From Chloroflexota bacterium (GTDB taxonomy: Bacteria > Chloroflexota > Dehalococcoidia > JACPQD01): a DNA stretch of 64,000 bases. Positions 34,192-43,172 of the stretch are shown here, in pieces (the first letter of the stretch is position 1; the number at the start of each line of letters is the position of its first letter). A model generated the notes under the pieces. It saw only the letters and a list, made by a program, of their open reading frames with translations, had not been told where the DNA came from and did no database searches. The stretch is taken from assembly GCA_016190665.1 (NCBI GenBank), contig JACPQD010000009.1, positions 1 through 64,000 of the forward strand, in the 5' to 3' direction. Made by a program: the position numbers and the translations under genes.

Positions 34192-34224
34192 AGAGGACGC
34201 TCTTGTCGGGGCGTCCTCTTTTTG
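34192..34224 (+). terminator. Rho-independent terminator after fdhA
   Basis: AGAGGACGC (34192-34200) pairs with GCGTCCTCT (34211-34219), followed by TTTT. It closes the nuoE-nuoF-fdhA unit 34 bases past the stop. Confidence 0.8.
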
Positions 34225-34660
34225 TTATAAAGGAGAGAGCCGACAGCTTTCAGCTATCGGCGGCAAGTGGGGCAACCATCGCGGACGCGACAAAGCGCGT
34301 CCCTCCGGTGAATGGCGGCGGCGCGGCGGAGGGCCACGCTCCGTCGTGGCCGGAGGGTTGGGCCAAGCCGCCTGCTCATTGTTGGGGGACGACAGGACGC
34401 GTGATAAGCAAGAAAGCTCCTTACTGTCTTTCCGAGCGGGCGGTCGAATTCGGTGCGTCCTGGGCAAGACCTTGTCCCGCGAGGAATCCGGCAATGGTGC
34501 GCCACCATTCCTGGAGAGTCCGACGCGTCAGACAGGTCGGACGAGTCCGATAAGCCATCCCCCCCGGACGGGCTGAATCCGGTTCGCGGCTTCGCGTGAA
34601 TACCGCCATCCCAGCGGGGCTGAGTGCTGACTGCTGATGGCTGAAAGCTAAGACAGGAGG
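34225..34660. repeat. Gene-free mosaic of short palindromes and minisatellites
   Basis: No credible gene in ~440 bases. It holds several hairpins: CCGACAGC/GCTATCGG-type at 34240-34260, GGACGCG/CGCGTCC at ~34282-34301, and GGCCACG/CGTGGCC at ~34332-34351. It also holds the 9-bp TCGGAC array (34518-34551) and a TGCTGA-type repeat (34621-34652). It separates fdhA from nfnA. Confidence 0.65.
34518..34551. repeat. 9-bp TCGGAC-type minisatellite, site 5
   Basis: Four units (TCCGAC, TCAGAC, TCGGAC, TCCGAT at 9-base spacing) inside the fdhA-nfnA spacer. Confidence 0.75.
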
Positions 34661-34666
34661 TACGGA

Positions 34667-35503
34667 GTGTATCGCATCGTTGAGAGAGAAGACCTGACGC
34701 CGGAAATCCACCTTTTCAGGATCGACGCCCCAGCCGTGGCGCGCAAGGCCTTGCCGGGGCAGTTCGTGATCTTGCGCGTCCACGAAAAAGGGGAGCGCAT
34801 CCCCCTCACCATAGCCGATTACGATCGTGATTCGGGCTTCGTCACCGTGGTCTTCATGGAGGCGGGCAAGACCACTCAGGAGCTGGCCTGTCTCAAGGCG
34901 GGCGACAGTCTGGCCAACTTCGTCGGCCCTCTGGGCATACCCACGGAAGTGGAGAAGTTCGGGACGGTGGTCTGCGTCAGCGGCGGCTTCGCCGCCGCCA
35001 TCGTCGTCCCCGTGGCGCGCGCCATGAAGGCGGCGGGGAACAAGGTCATCTCCATCATGGGCGCCCGCTGCAAGGACCTGCTCTTCTGGGGTGACAGGAT
35101 GGAGGCGGCCAGCCACGAGCTCATTATCGTCACCGACGACGGCACCTGTGGACGGAAGGCGCTGGTCACCGAGCCGTTGAAGGAGTTGCTGGAACGCGAG
35201 AAGGTGGATAGGGTGATCGCCATCGGTCCGACCATCATGATGAAATTCTGCGCGAAGACCACGCAGCCCTTCGGCGTGAAGACCATTGTCAGCCTCAACC
35301 CCATCATGCTGGACGGCACGGGCATGTGCGGCGTCTGCCGCGTTTCGGTGGGGGAGGCCACCAAGTTCGCTTGCGTCGACGGCCCGGACTTCGATGGCCA
35401 CTTGGTGAACTGGGACCAGCTTATCGCTCGCCGCTGCATTTACCTGGAAGAGGAGAGTTGCTCGTTGGAGGCCTGGAAGGACCACGTTTGTCAGCGCGCT
35501 TAA
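34667..35503 (+). CDS. nfnA: NfnA/SudB-like FAD and [2Fe-2S] subunit
   Basis: A 278-residue ferredoxin-NADP reductase-type subunit. The FAD-binding half has PGQFVILR and RIPLTIADYD; the NAD-binding half has VCVSGGFAAAIVVPVARAMK. C-terminal [2Fe-2S] ligands are in MCGVCRVSVG and FACVDGP. In NfnAB this subunit binds NAD(H) and its [2Fe-2S] cluster links to NfnB. GTG at 34667 sits six bases after AGGAGG. It is followed 16 bases later by nfnB. Sulfide dehydrogenase (SudB) is a close alternative name for the same fold. Placed behind fdhA, it can connect NADPH, NADH and ferredoxin pools. Confidence 0.9.
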   Translation: MYRIVEREDLTPEIHLFRIDAPAVARKALPGQFVILRVHEKGERIPLTIADYDRDSGFVTVVFMEAGKTTQELACLKAGDSLANFVGPLGIPTEVEKFGTVVCVSGGFAAAIVVPVARAMKAAGNKVISIMGARCKDLLFWGDRMEAASHELIIVTDDGTCGRKALVTEPLKELLEREKVDRVIAIGPTIMMKFCAKTTQPFGVKTIVSLNPIMLDGTGMCGVCRVSVGEATKFACVDGPDFDGHLVNWDQLIARRCIYLEEESCSLEAWKDHVCQRA

Positions 35504-35519
35504 TGGGAGGTTATGAGAG

Positions 35520-36911
35520 ATGCCGGCGCTAAATTTGAATCGACAGGAGATGCCCCACCTGGAGCCCAAGAAGCGAGCGACCGTCTTCGACGAGGTGGCG
35601 CTGGGCTATGGCGAGAAGGAGGCCATGTTTGAAGCGAACCGCTGCATTCAATGCAAGAACCGTAACTGCGTGGCCGGCTGCCCGGTGGGCATTGAGATAC
35701 CGGAGTTCATCAAAGCCCTGCGTATGGGGGATATGGAAGAGTCGGTGCGTATCCTTAAGAGGACAAGCAACCTTCCCGGCATCTGCGGCCGTGTCTGCCC
35801 GCAGGAAAGCCAGTGCGAGAAGGTCTGCACCCTGGCCAGGAAGAACGCGCCCGTGGCCATTGGCAGGCTGGAGAGGTACGTGGCCGATTGGGACCTTGGG
35901 AAAGGGACCAAGATGAAGCCGATCATTCCCCCTTCCACAGGAAGGAGAGTGGCCGTAGTCGGCTCTGGTCCCGCCGGGCTCACCGCCGCCGCTGACCTCG
36001 CCCGTTTCGGGCATCAGGTCACCATCTTTGAAGCCCTGCATCTGCCGGGAGGCGTGCTCGTCTATGGCATTCCCGAGTTCCGCCTGCCCAAGGCCATCGT
36101 CAGGTCCGAGGTGGAATACGTCGCATCGCTGGGCGTCGAGATCAGGCTGGACTCGGTCATCGGCAAGATGCTCACCGTTGACGAGCTTCTCGCCGACGGC
36201 TACCACGCCGTCTTCCTGGGGACGGGCGCCGGGCTGCCCACCTTCATGAATATCCCGGGGGAGAGCCTCAACGGCGTCTATTCAGCCAATGAGTTTCTGA
36301 CCCGCGTCAATCTGATGAAGGCATACCTCTTCCCCGACTACGATACGCCGGTGAAGAAGAGCAAGAGGGTCGCCGTCGTCGGCGGCGGGAACGTGGCCAT
36401 GGATGCCGCCCGCTGCGCCAAGAGGCTGGGGGCGGAGGAGGTCTACATCGTTTATCGCCGCTCGGAGGAAGAGCTCCCGGCGCGCCGCGAGGAGGTGGAG
36501 AACGCCAAAGAGGAGGGCATCATCTTTAAGCTCCTGACCAACCCCAAGCAGGTTCTGGGCAACAGCCAGGGGTGGGTTGAGGGCATGGAGTGCTACGAGA
36601 TGGAGCTGGGTGAGCCCGACGCCAGCGGCCGCCGCCGCCCCGTTGTCAAGCCGGGCAGCGAGTTCACCCTTGATGTGGACCAGGTCATCATCGCCGTGGG
36701 CACCAGTCCCAACCCCCTTGTCCCGGGTACCACGAAGGGGCTGGATACCACGCGCCACGGCACCGTCGTCGCCGATGAGGAGAGCGGAAAGACCAGCAAG
36801 ACCGCCGTCTGGGCGGGCGGCGACATCGTTACCGGCGCCGCCACCGTCATCAGCGCCATGGGCGCGGGCAAGCGGGCGGCGGCGGCCATTGATGCCTATT
36901 TGAAATCGTAG
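35520..36911 (+). CDS. nfnB: NfnB/SudA-like NADPH oxidoreductase (GltD family)
   Basis: A 463-residue glutamate-synthase-small-subunit-type flavoprotein. The N-terminal Fe-S dicluster domain has CIQCKNRNCVAGCPVG and CGRVCPQESQCEKVC. The FAD motif is GSGPAGLTAAADLARFG (~145), and the second dinucleotide fold has GGGNVAMDAARCAKRLGAE. The C-terminus has GGDIVTGAATVISAMGAGK. In NfnAB this subunit carries the bifurcating FAD and binds NADPH. The pair couples ferredoxin plus NADH oxidation to NADP+ reduction. A very similar domain is fused to NuoF upstream, so two versions operate side by side. Confidence 0.9.
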   Translation: MPALNLNRQEMPHLEPKKRATVFDEVALGYGEKEAMFEANRCIQCKNRNCVAGCPVGIEIPEFIKALRMGDMEESVRILKRTSNLPGICGRVCPQESQCEKVCTLARKNAPVAIGRLERYVADWDLGKGTKMKPIIPPSTGRRVAVVGSGPAGLTAAADLARFGHQVTIFEALHLPGGVLVYGIPEFRLPKAIVRSEVEYVASLGVEIRLDSVIGKMLTVDELLADGYHAVFLGTGAGLPTFMNIPGESLNGVYSANEFLTRVNLMKAYLFPDYDTPVKKSKRVAVVGGGNVAMDAARCAKRLGAEEVYIVYRRSEEELPARREEVENAKEEGIIFKLLTNPKQVLGNSQGWVEGMECYEMELGEPDASGRRRPVVKPGSEFTLDVDQVIIAVGTSPNPLVPGTTKGLDTTRHGTVVADEESGKTSKTAVWAGGDIVTGAATVISAMGAGKRAAAAIDAYLKS

Positions 36912-36935
36912 GGGCACGGTATGCCGTGCCCCTAC
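36908..36935. repeat. Perfect 12-bp palindrome at the nfnB stop
   Basis: GTAGGGGCACGG and CCGTGCCCCTAC flank TATG and include the stop codon of nfnB. It looks like a widely dispersed palindromic repeat that may also act as a terminator between convergent genes. Confidence 0.65.
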
Positions 36936-36947
36936 CAGCGGTCGCCT

Positions 36948-36990
36948 GTCCGACGGGTCCGACATGTCAGACGCGTCCGGCGCGTCTAAC
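36948..36990. repeat. 9-bp TCGGAC-type minisatellite, site 6
   Basis: Five units (TCCGAC, TCCGAC, TCAGAC, TCCGGC, TCTAAC) 37 bases past the nfnB stop. Confidence 0.75.
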
Positions 36991-36992
36991 CA

Positions 36993-37040
36993 ACTGAAGG
37001 CCGCTGCGGTCTCAGAGATCGCAGCGACCTTGGTTTCAGT
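36993..37040. terminator. Imperfect hairpin between convergent nfnB and ATPase genes
   Basis: AAGGCCGCTGCG (36997-37008) pairs with CGCAGCGACCTT (37020-37031) with one mismatch, and ACTGAA/TTCAGT extend the stem. It may terminate both genes; there is no long T-run. Confidence 0.4.
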
Positions 37041-37069
37041 GCTGATTGCTGAGAGTTGACCGCTGATAG

Positions 37070-39787
37070 CTAGAAGATAGCTGACTCCTTGCCCCTGCTG
37101 AGCCGGCGTGACCCCAGCTTCCAGAGCTCCACCGACCACAAGGCCATGGAGCCAACCAGCACCACCACCAGCCAATCGATGGGCTCGAGGCCCTGGGTGT
37201 GGAACAGCGGCTGGAGGAAGGGCACCTGTACCACGGCCACCTGCATGGTGATGGACAGGGCAACGGCGTAGACCATCCACCTGTTGCTGAAGAAGCCGAT
37301 CTTGAAGATGGAGTGACGGCCCGAGCGGCAGTTGAAGACGTGGAACATCTCGAACATGGTGATAGTCGTGAAAGCCATGGTCTGGCCTTTCTCCACAATG
37401 TCGGGATGCTCGCCCGGATCCACATCCGCCCAGAAATAGAAGACGACAAAGGTAGCTATGGCAATCAACAGACCGATCACGAGGATGAAAGACACCAGCT
37501 TCCCCGTGAATATGCCCTGGTTGGGGTCGCGAGGCGGCCGGTCCATGATGTCCGGGTCTGGTGGGTCGATGGCCAGCGCCAGGGCCGGCAGGCCGTCGGT
37601 GGTCAGGTTGAGCCAGAGGAGTTGAATGGCGATGAGGGGCAGGGGAAGGCCGAGCATGCTGGCGAAAATCATTAGTATGATCTCGCCGGCGTTGGCCGCG
37701 AGCAGATAGGCCAGGTACTTCTTGATGTTCCCGAAGATTCCCCGGCCCTCCTCCACCGCCGCTACGATGGAGGCGAAGTTGTCGTCCACCAGGATCATGG
37801 CGGCGGCCTCTTTACTCACATCGGTCCCGGTGATGCCCATGGCCACGCCGATATCCGCTTTCTTCAAGGCAGGGGCGTCATTCACGCCATCGCCAGTCAT
37901 GGCGGTGACATAGCGCTTCTTCTGAAGGGCCTCCACGACCCTGAGCTTATGAGAAGGGGAAACGCGAGCGTAGACCTGAATCTTTTCGACGACCTTGTCG
38001 AAATCCTCGTCGCCCATCTTGTCCAGCTCAGCGCCCGTCACTGCCAGGCCGCCTTCTTTCATAAGGCCCAGCTCCCTGGCCACGGCCACGGCGGTGAGCT
38101 TATGGTCGCCTGTAATCATCACCGACCTGATGCCCGCGCGATCGCACTCTTTGATGGCATCCTTGACCTCCTCCCTCGGCGCATCGATCATCCCGACGAG
38201 GCCAACGAAGGCCATATCCTGTTCCGCGGCCTCGTGAGAGACAGCGCCATTGAGGGGACGGTGGGCCACCGCCAGCACGCGGAGAGCGTCCGAAGCCATT
38301 TGCTGGTTCATCTCAAGGATCTTCTGCCTGTCGGCGTCGGTGATCGGCCGGTCCTTGCCGTCCTGGTGGATGCAGACGCATGAGTCCAGGATTACCTCCG
38401 GGGCGCCTTTGGCGCAAGCGAGCTGTCCCGCTGGCGTCTGATGAATGGTGGTCATACGCTTGGTCTCGGAAGAGAAGGGAATCTCGCCCACTCGCGGGTA
38501 CAGCTCCGCTATTTTCTCGTGGGAGATGCCCGCCTTCGCGGCGGCCACCACCATGGCGCCCTCGGTGGGGTCGCCGTGGATCTTCCAGGCGCCATCGACG
38601 GCCACCAGCCGACTGTCGTTGCACAGCGTGACCGACTCCAGGAGGGTCCTGAGCGGGCCCGCTTTGGTCGCATCGATCACCTTCCCGTGGAGCATGAAGT
38701 CGCCCTTGGGCTCATAGCCGACGCCGGTGACTTCCACCAAGTCGCCGTTGACGTATATCTTGCGGATGGACATCTCGTTTTGCGTGAGGGTGCCCGTCTT
38801 GTCGGAGCAGATGTAGTTGCAACACCCCAGGGTTTCCACCGCGGGAAGCTTGCGAATTATGCCGTTGCGCCTGGCGATGCGCTGCACGCCGATGGCCAGG
38901 GAAATAGTGACCACGGCGGGCAAGGCCTCCGGCACGGCGGCCACCGCCAGGCTGACAGCCCAGATGAACATCTCCAGGATCTCGTGGCCCCGGAGAACGC
39001 CGAGCAGGGCCACGAAGGCCACTATCGCCAGGCTGCCTATGCCCAACCACTTGCCGACTACCCCCAGGCTCTCCTGAAGAGGAGTCTCCCCTTCCTCCAC
39101 TTCCTGGATCATTTGGGCTATCTTGCCAAACTCCGACTTCATGCCCGTGGCCACGACGACGCCCTCGCCCCGCCCGTAGGTGGCGGCGGTCCCCATATAG
39201 ACCATGTTTCGGCGGTCGCCCAGGGGCACCTCCTCACCCTCTATAGGATGAGTGAACTTGGGGACCGGGTTCGATTCCCCGGTGAGGGAAGCTTCGTCGA
39301 CCTGGAGGTCGGCAACGTGGGTGAGGCGGGAGTCCGCCGGTATGCGGTCGCCGGTATGGATAATTACGACGTCGCCTGGAACCAACTCCGCAGCGGGAAC
39401 CTGTGTCTCTTCCCTGCCGCGCAGCACTGTCGCCATGGGGGCGGCCATCTTCTTCAGCGCCTCCATCGCCTTCTCCGAGCGGAACTCCTGCACGAAGCCA
39501 AGCATCGCGCAGAAGAAGACGATAGCGAAGATCACAATGGCGTCCATCACCTCGCCGATGGCGACAGACACAATGCAAGCCGCCAAGAGGATAAGGATCA
39601 GCGGGCTTTTGAACTGCTCTATGAGGAGCAGGATGGGCGACTGCTTGCCCTTCTCGGCCAGCTCGTTTGGTCCATACTGCGCCAGGCGCCTCCTGGCCTC
39701 TTCGTCACCCAGACCCTTGGGACTGGACTCCACCGCCTTGAAGGTGTCTTCTACGCCCAGTTGAAACCACTTTCTATCGACAGCCAT
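37070..39787 (-). CDS. P-type cation ATPase, Ca2+-transporting type (P2A)
   Basis: A 905-residue membrane pump. Visible motifs: N-terminal cation-ATPase domain ([19 protein letters not shown]), actuator TGES, phosphorylation site [19 protein letters not shown] and hinge [17 protein letters not shown]. Membrane helix 4 has VPEALPA, the Ca2+-ATPase-type site (usually PEGLPA), and helix 6 has [13 protein letters not shown]. About ten membrane segments fit the family. It probably exports Ca2+ at the cost of ATP; Mn2+ or Na+ specificity cannot be excluded. It is the last gene of the minus-strand decarboxylase unit, 21 bases after oadB. Confidence 0.92.
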   Translation of the reverse strand: MAVDRKWFQLGVEDTFKAVESSPKGLGDEEARRRLAQYGPNELAEKGKQSPILLLIEQFKSPLILILLAACIVSVAIGEVMDAIVIFAIVFFCAMLGFVQEFRSEKAMEALKKMAAPMATVLRGREETQVPAAELVPGDVVIIHTGDRIPADSRLTHVADLQVDEASLTGESNPVPKFTHPIEGEEVPLGDRRNMVYMGTAATYGRGEGVVVATGMKSEFGKIAQMIQEVEEGETPLQESLGVVGKWLGIGSLAIVAFVALLGVLRGHEILEMFIWAVSLAVAAVPEALPAVVTISLAIGVQRIARRNGIIRKLPAVETLGCCNYICSDKTGTLTQNEMSIRKIYVNGDLVEVTGVGYEPKGDFMLHGKVIDATKAGPLRTLLESVTLCNDSRLVAVDGAWKIHGDPTEGAMVVAAAKAGISHEKIAELYPRVGEIPFSSETKRMTTIHQTPAGQLACAKGAPEVILDSCVCIHQDGKDRPITDADRQKILEMNQQMASDALRVLAVAHRPLNGAVSHEAAEQDMAFVGLVGMIDAPREEVKDAIKECDRAGIRSVMITGDHKLTAVAVARELGLMKEGGLAVTGAELDKMGDEDFDKVVEKIQVYARVSPSHKLRVVEALQKKRYVTAMTGDGVNDAPALKKADIGVAMGITGTDVSKEAAAMILVDDNFASIVAAVEEGRGIFGNIKKYLAYLLAANAGEIILMIFASMLGLPLPLIAIQLLWLNLTTDGLPALALAIDPPDPDIMDRPPRDPNQGIFTGKLVSFILVIGLLIAIATFVVFYFWADVDPGEHPDIVEKGQTMAFTTITMFEMFHVFNCRSGRHSIFKIGFFSNRWMVYAVALSITMQVAVVQVPFLQPLFHTQGLEPIDWLVVVLVGSMALWSVELWKLGSRRLSRGKESAIF

Positions 39788-39808
39788 TATCCGTGAGACT
39801 CCTTCCCC

Positions 39809-40927
39809 CTACTTCAGAAGCAGGGCCAGGACGATGCCGCCAGCCACAACCGAAGCTATCTGCCCTGCCGTATTAGAACCCATGGCATGGAAAAGCAAAT
39901 GATTGGTGAAGTCTTCCTCCGCTCCAACCTTCTGTACCACACGCGCTGACATAGGAAAAGCGGAGATGCCGCACCCGCCGATGAGGGGGTTAATCTTCCT
40001 GCCGCTGATCCACATCATTATCTTACCGAATAGCACGCCCGCGGCCGTGTCCAGGGCGAAGGCGACAACACCCATGGCGATAATCAGTATTGTCGCCGGC
40101 TCCAGGAACTTCGAACCAATCATCGTCGCGCCGATAGTGAACCCCAGGAAGACGGTCACGATGTTCACCAACTCGTTCTGCGCGGTGTGGCTGAGCCTTT
40201 CCACCACTCCGGCGACGCGGAGAAGGTTGCCAAACATAAGGAAGCCGATAAGCGGAGTGGCCAGAGGCACGAGAATTCCGGTGACAACGGTCACCACGAT
40301 GGGGAAAAGAATCCTCGTCGTGTTGGAAATCTCTCGCGTGCTGTACTCCATGTGTATGCGGCGCTCCGCCTTGGTGGTAAGCAGCCTCATAATGGGAGGC
40401 TGAATCACGGGCACCAGCGACATGTATGAATAGGCGGCCACCGCGATGGGGGCCAACAGGTTCGGCGCCAGCTTGCTGGCGACGTAAATCGAGGTCGGGC
40501 CATCCGCCGAGCCGATGATGCCGATAGACGCAGCCTCATTGATCTTGAACCCGAGCAACGTGGCGATGATCAGGGTGCCGAAGATACCGAACTGGGCCGC
40601 GGCCCCGAGGAGCACCGTATAGGGCCTCTCCAGAAGCGGGCCGAAATCCGTCATGGCCCCTATGCCGATGAAGATGATCAAGGGGAACAGTTCGGTGTTG
40701 ATCCCGAACTCATTCAGAATCAGGAAAACGCCGTCTTTCTCCATCATGCCCGTGGCCGGGATGTTAGTGATGATGGCCCCCAACCCGATGGGCAGCAGCA
40801 ATACAGGCTCATATTGTTTACCAATCGCCAGGTAGATCAGGGCGCCGCCGATGAGCATCATGACAACGACTTGCCAGGTTATCCCGCGCAGGCCCTCAGT
40901 GAGTTGCAGTACCGTTTGCGGATCCAT
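39809..40927 (-). CDS. oadB: Na+-translocating decarboxylase beta subunit
   Basis: A 372-residue integral membrane protein of the OadB/MmdB/GcdB family, which removes CO2 from carboxybiotin and pumps Na+ outward. Conserved blocks include GIGAMTDFGPLLERP, GSADGPTSIYVASKLAP, and a C-terminal GGCGISAFPMSARVVQK plus NHLLFHAMGSNTAGQIASV. Ten or so hydrophobic segments fit the fold. It follows the biotin carrier gene by 18 bases. The carboxyltransferase (alpha) subunit that sets the substrate (oxaloacetate, methylmalonyl-CoA or glutaconyl-CoA) is not in the window. Confidence 0.93.
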   Translation of the reverse strand: MDPQTVLQLTEGLRGITWQVVVMMLIGGALIYLAIGKQYEPVLLLPIGLGAIITNIPATGMMEKDGVFLILNEFGINTELFPLIIFIGIGAMTDFGPLLERPYTVLLGAAAQFGIFGTLIIATLLGFKINEAASIGIIGSADGPTSIYVASKLAPNLLAPIAVAAYSYMSLVPVIQPPIMRLLTTKAERRIHMEYSTREISNTTRILFPIVVTVVTGILVPLATPLIGFLMFGNLLRVAGVVERLSHTAQNELVNIVTVFLGFTIGATMIGSKFLEPATILIIAMGVVAFALDTAAGVLFGKIMMWISGRKINPLIGGCGISAFPMSARVVQKVGAEEDFTNHLLFHAMGSNTAGQIASVVAGGIVLALLLK

Positions 40928-40945
40928 CTTTATCCTTCCAAACCT

Positions 40946-41404
40946 TTACTCGAGCTCCACCAGGACCTTGCCATAGAGAACGGTGTCCCCGGGGCTGACA
41001 AGCACCTCCTTAACGACGCCATCGGCGGTGCTCTTGATGCTTTGCTCCATCTTCATGGCCTCCAGGGTGCAGACCTCCTGCCCGAAAGCCACCTTATCCC
41101 CCACCTTCACGGCGACGGCCAGTATCTTCCCCGGCATGGGGGCAGCTATAGACCTGGCGCCGCCCGCCGCCGGGGCGCTGGGCTTCGGTATCGAGGGAGG
41201 TGGCGTCGGAACAACTGGTGCGCGGGGTGGAGCCTCGGTTTTCACCGAAGGCGCGCCGGCAGCCTCTGCACGCAGTGTCCCACCCTCGATTTCCACAGCG
41301 TAGTCCGTCCCATCCACAGTCACGGTGATAGGAGAACCTGACAGATCCCCCACTTCCACTTCGTACCGTTTGCCGTTGACGATGACGCCAACTTTCTTTG
41401 CCAT
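40946..41404 (-). CDS. Biotin carboxyl-carrier protein of a Na+-pumping decarboxylase
   Basis: A 152-residue protein whose C-terminal ~70 residues are a biotinyl domain with EAMKMEQ, the Lys being the biotin site. The middle is an Ala/Pro-rich flexible linker; the N-terminal ~50 residues (VIVNGKRYEVEVGDLSG) resemble the start of decarboxylase biotin subunits. It carries CO2 from the carboxyltransferase to OadB. It is encoded between the gamma-like and beta subunits in the order seen in methylmalonyl-CoA decarboxylases. Confidence 0.92.
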   Translation of the reverse strand: MAKKVGVIVNGKRYEVEVGDLSGSPITVTVDGTDYAVEIEGGTLRAEAAGAPSVKTEAPPRAPVVPTPPPSIPKPSAPAAGGARSIAAPMPGKILAVAVKVGDKVAFGQEVCTLEAMKMEQSIKSTADGVVKEVLVSPGDTVLYGKVLVELE

Positions 41405-41434
41405 TAAACTCTCCTGTTTTTTGAGTGCCCCAGG

Positions 41435-41686
41435 CTACTTGCCCCTGGCCTTCTCCGCGTGGGCAAGGGCGATGGAAATGGCGGCCACAACCTCGCCTTC
41501 AGGGAGAGGCGGGACCGCCGTCGATGCCTCGATTGCCAGCGCAGGCTCCTCTTCCCTTGATTCGGCCGCCGGCCGGAAAACTCGCTCCAGCACGACCATG
41601 GCGAAAAGTACGACGCCGAGGATGATGAACTCCAGCGTCATCCCCAGCAACGTCACCTCGATTCCCTTGGCAGTATCAGGACTCAA
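41435..41686 (-). CDS. OadG-like small membrane subunit
   Basis: An 83-residue protein with one N-terminal membrane helix (GMTLEFIILGVVLFAMVVLE) and an acidic/Ala-rich cytosolic tail, as in OadG/MmdD gamma-delta subunits that tether the decarboxylase. The last ~20 residues (EVVAAISIALAHAEKARGK) resemble the C-terminal segment of such subunits. It starts with TTG at 41686, five bases after AGGAGG. It is the first gene of the unit. Confidence 0.75.
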   Translation of the reverse strand: MSPDTAKGIEVTLLGMTLEFIILGVVLFAMVVLERVFRPAAESREEEPALAIEASTAVPPLPEGEVVAAISIALAHAEKARGK

Positions 41687-42108
41687 AGATCCCTCCTCTC
41701 GACTATATTGTGCACTGATGGCCAGAAGCAGGAAAATTCAGAAGAAGGATGTCACGGTGGGGTATGACAACGATGATCATGAAGTCTGTGCGACGCCGGG
41801 ACAAAGCAAGGGCGGTGAAGGGTATGGGGGTCACTCCGGAGGGGCGGCGCCTCTCGCGACAGGCGGGGAGTTTCACGAAACTGTGCCGACATCAAACCAG
41901 CCGCAAATCTCTCTTTACGGAAAAAAGCGCCACTTCTCTGCGAAGAAGAGTGGCGTTTGGCTCCCCTTAGCCAGTCTAAATAGACTAACACAGGGTGGTT
42001 TTGGAAGTCAAGGCTTTCTCGCGCGGAAAGACAGCGATTTCCCAGGGACCTCCAGTCCAGGGTCCGCGAAAAAGGCTGGAAGGCCCCGGTCTTTTCGGAT
42101 GCACCTGG
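41687..42108. other. Gene-free spacer
   Basis: About 420 bases without a convincing gene on either strand. It contains a terminator for the upstream minus-strand gene (41921-41958) and must hold the decarboxylase promoter. Short open frames here lack ribosome sites and protein-like composition. Confidence 0.6.
41921..41958 (-). terminator. Rho-independent terminator of the MBL-fold hydrolase gene
   Basis: On the minus strand AACGCCACTCTT pairs with AAGTGGCGCTT, followed by a run of T (complement of AAAAAA at 41921-41926). It lies ~150 bases past the stop at 42109. Confidence 0.75.
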
Positions 42109-42993
42109 TCATTCGTAGTTCAGTACGTAAACGGTGGCCGTGGCTGGCAGGGCGGCCTTGTTGAATTTGTACGTGGTGCTATTGAGGCGCTCGACCTTCT
42201 TATCCTTCAGGAAATCGTCCACGCCGGTCATTGCGTTGTTGGGGCTGAATTTGGGCGTGCGGTAGTGCATGGGGATTATGGCTTTGGCGGAAAGCTGGCC
42301 CACGACCTTCGCCGCCGTAGCGGCGTCTATGGTGAAGAAGCCGCCTACCGGTACCATAACCACGTCCACCGGCCCGACGGCGGAAACCTGAGCCGGAGTC
42401 AGCTCGTGCCCCAGGTCGCCCAGGTGCGCCAGTTTCATCCCGTCCACCTCGAAGATGAAAACGGCGTTTCTGCCTCGCTCGGCGCCTTCCCTGGCGTCAT
42501 GGAAGGTCGCCACCGTCCTTATCCTGGTCCCCTTCATGGTCTGGTCTATATTGGCCCAGCCGTCCCCAGTCAGACCTCGCAATACGGCGGCTCCTTCCCC
42601 CGCCAGGGCGACGTTATTATGGTCGCCATGCTCGTGGGTGACCGTGACCGCATCGATGGCCCTCAACACAGGAACAGTGTAGCCAACCTGCGGGCCAAAG
42701 GGGTCGAGAAGGACCTTGGCTCCCTCCGCGCTCGTCAAAAGGAAAGTCGCGTGCCCGAACCACTGTAGAGACGTCTCGGCGGCCGCTGGAGCCGTCACAG
42801 GCTTGCCGGCGGGCGTGGCGGCAGATGGAGCCGCAGCGGGAGGGGACGGCTTGGTCGCTGGCTTTGGAACCGCCGTCGCCGTTGCGGTGTCCGGAGCTTT
42901 GGGTGGAGGAGGGGCCGTGGGGGCGGCGGCCGTGCAACCCCCCAGGAACAGGGCGAGCATAACGACAAACGCGCTGGTCCTCTTGCCGGCCAT
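42109..42993 (-). CDS. Lipoprotein metallo-beta-lactamase-fold hydrolase (UPF0173-like)
   Basis: A 294-residue protein. Lipobox LGGC (cleavage before Cys20) and a ~70-residue Ala/Pro/Thr linker show an exported lipoprotein. The C-terminal ~210 residues are an MBL fold: metal motif THEHGDHN, HLGDLGHEL, a GGFFTIDA segment and a final His in IIPMHYRT. It is closest in style to the UPF0173/UlaG-like branch, whose substrates are mostly unknown (phosphodiesters, lactones). Its promoter is at 43056-43084. The lipoprotein location is unusual for this branch. Confidence 0.85.
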   Translation of the reverse strand: MAGKRTSAFVVMLALFLGGCTAAAPTAPPPPKAPDTATATAVPKPATKPSPPAAAPSAATPAGKPVTAPAAAETSLQWFGHATFLLTSAEGAKVLLDPFGPQVGYTVPVLRAIDAVTVTHEHGDHNNVALAGEGAAVLRGLTGDGWANIDQTMKGTRIRTVATFHDAREGAERGRNAVFIFEVDGMKLAHLGDLGHELTPAQVSAVGPVDVVMVPVGGFFTIDAATAAKVVGQLSAKAIIPMHYRTPKFSPNNAMTGVDDFLKDKKVERLNSTTYKFNKAALPATATVYVLNYE

Positions 42994-43055
42994 TTCAGAC
43001 TCCTTTACTCCGCTGATGCCTGCTTAACGAAGGGCGCCAGTCCAGCACCGTGTCC

Positions 43056-43084
43056 ATTCTAACCCGTCGTTTCTGAGTCGTCAA
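43056..43084 (-). promoter_or_regulatory. Promoter for the MBL-fold lipoprotein
   Basis: TTGACG (43079-43084) and TAGAAT (43056-43061) on the minus strand, 17-base spacer. It is divergent from the promoter at 43127-43155. Confidence 0.6.
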
Positions 43085-43126
43085 GGCGCTGCCCGTTGTC
43101 TTTCTCGCTTCCCGCTTCTACGCCAA

Positions 43127-43155
43127 TTGCCACGCTTTCCCAAGTATGCTATACT
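43127..43155 (+). promoter_or_regulatory. Promoter for the propeptide-like lipoprotein and subtilase
   Basis: TTGCCA (43127-43132) and TATACT (43150-43155), 17-base spacer, just before GGAGG and the ATG at 43173. Confidence 0.6.
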
Positions 43156-43172
43156 CGCCTATCGGAGGTAAG

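Noticed and set aside
41749..41970. Short plus-strand frame in the decarboxylase/hydrolase spacer
   Set aside because: Composition is not protein-like, it runs through a terminator hairpin, and it lacks a ribosome site.
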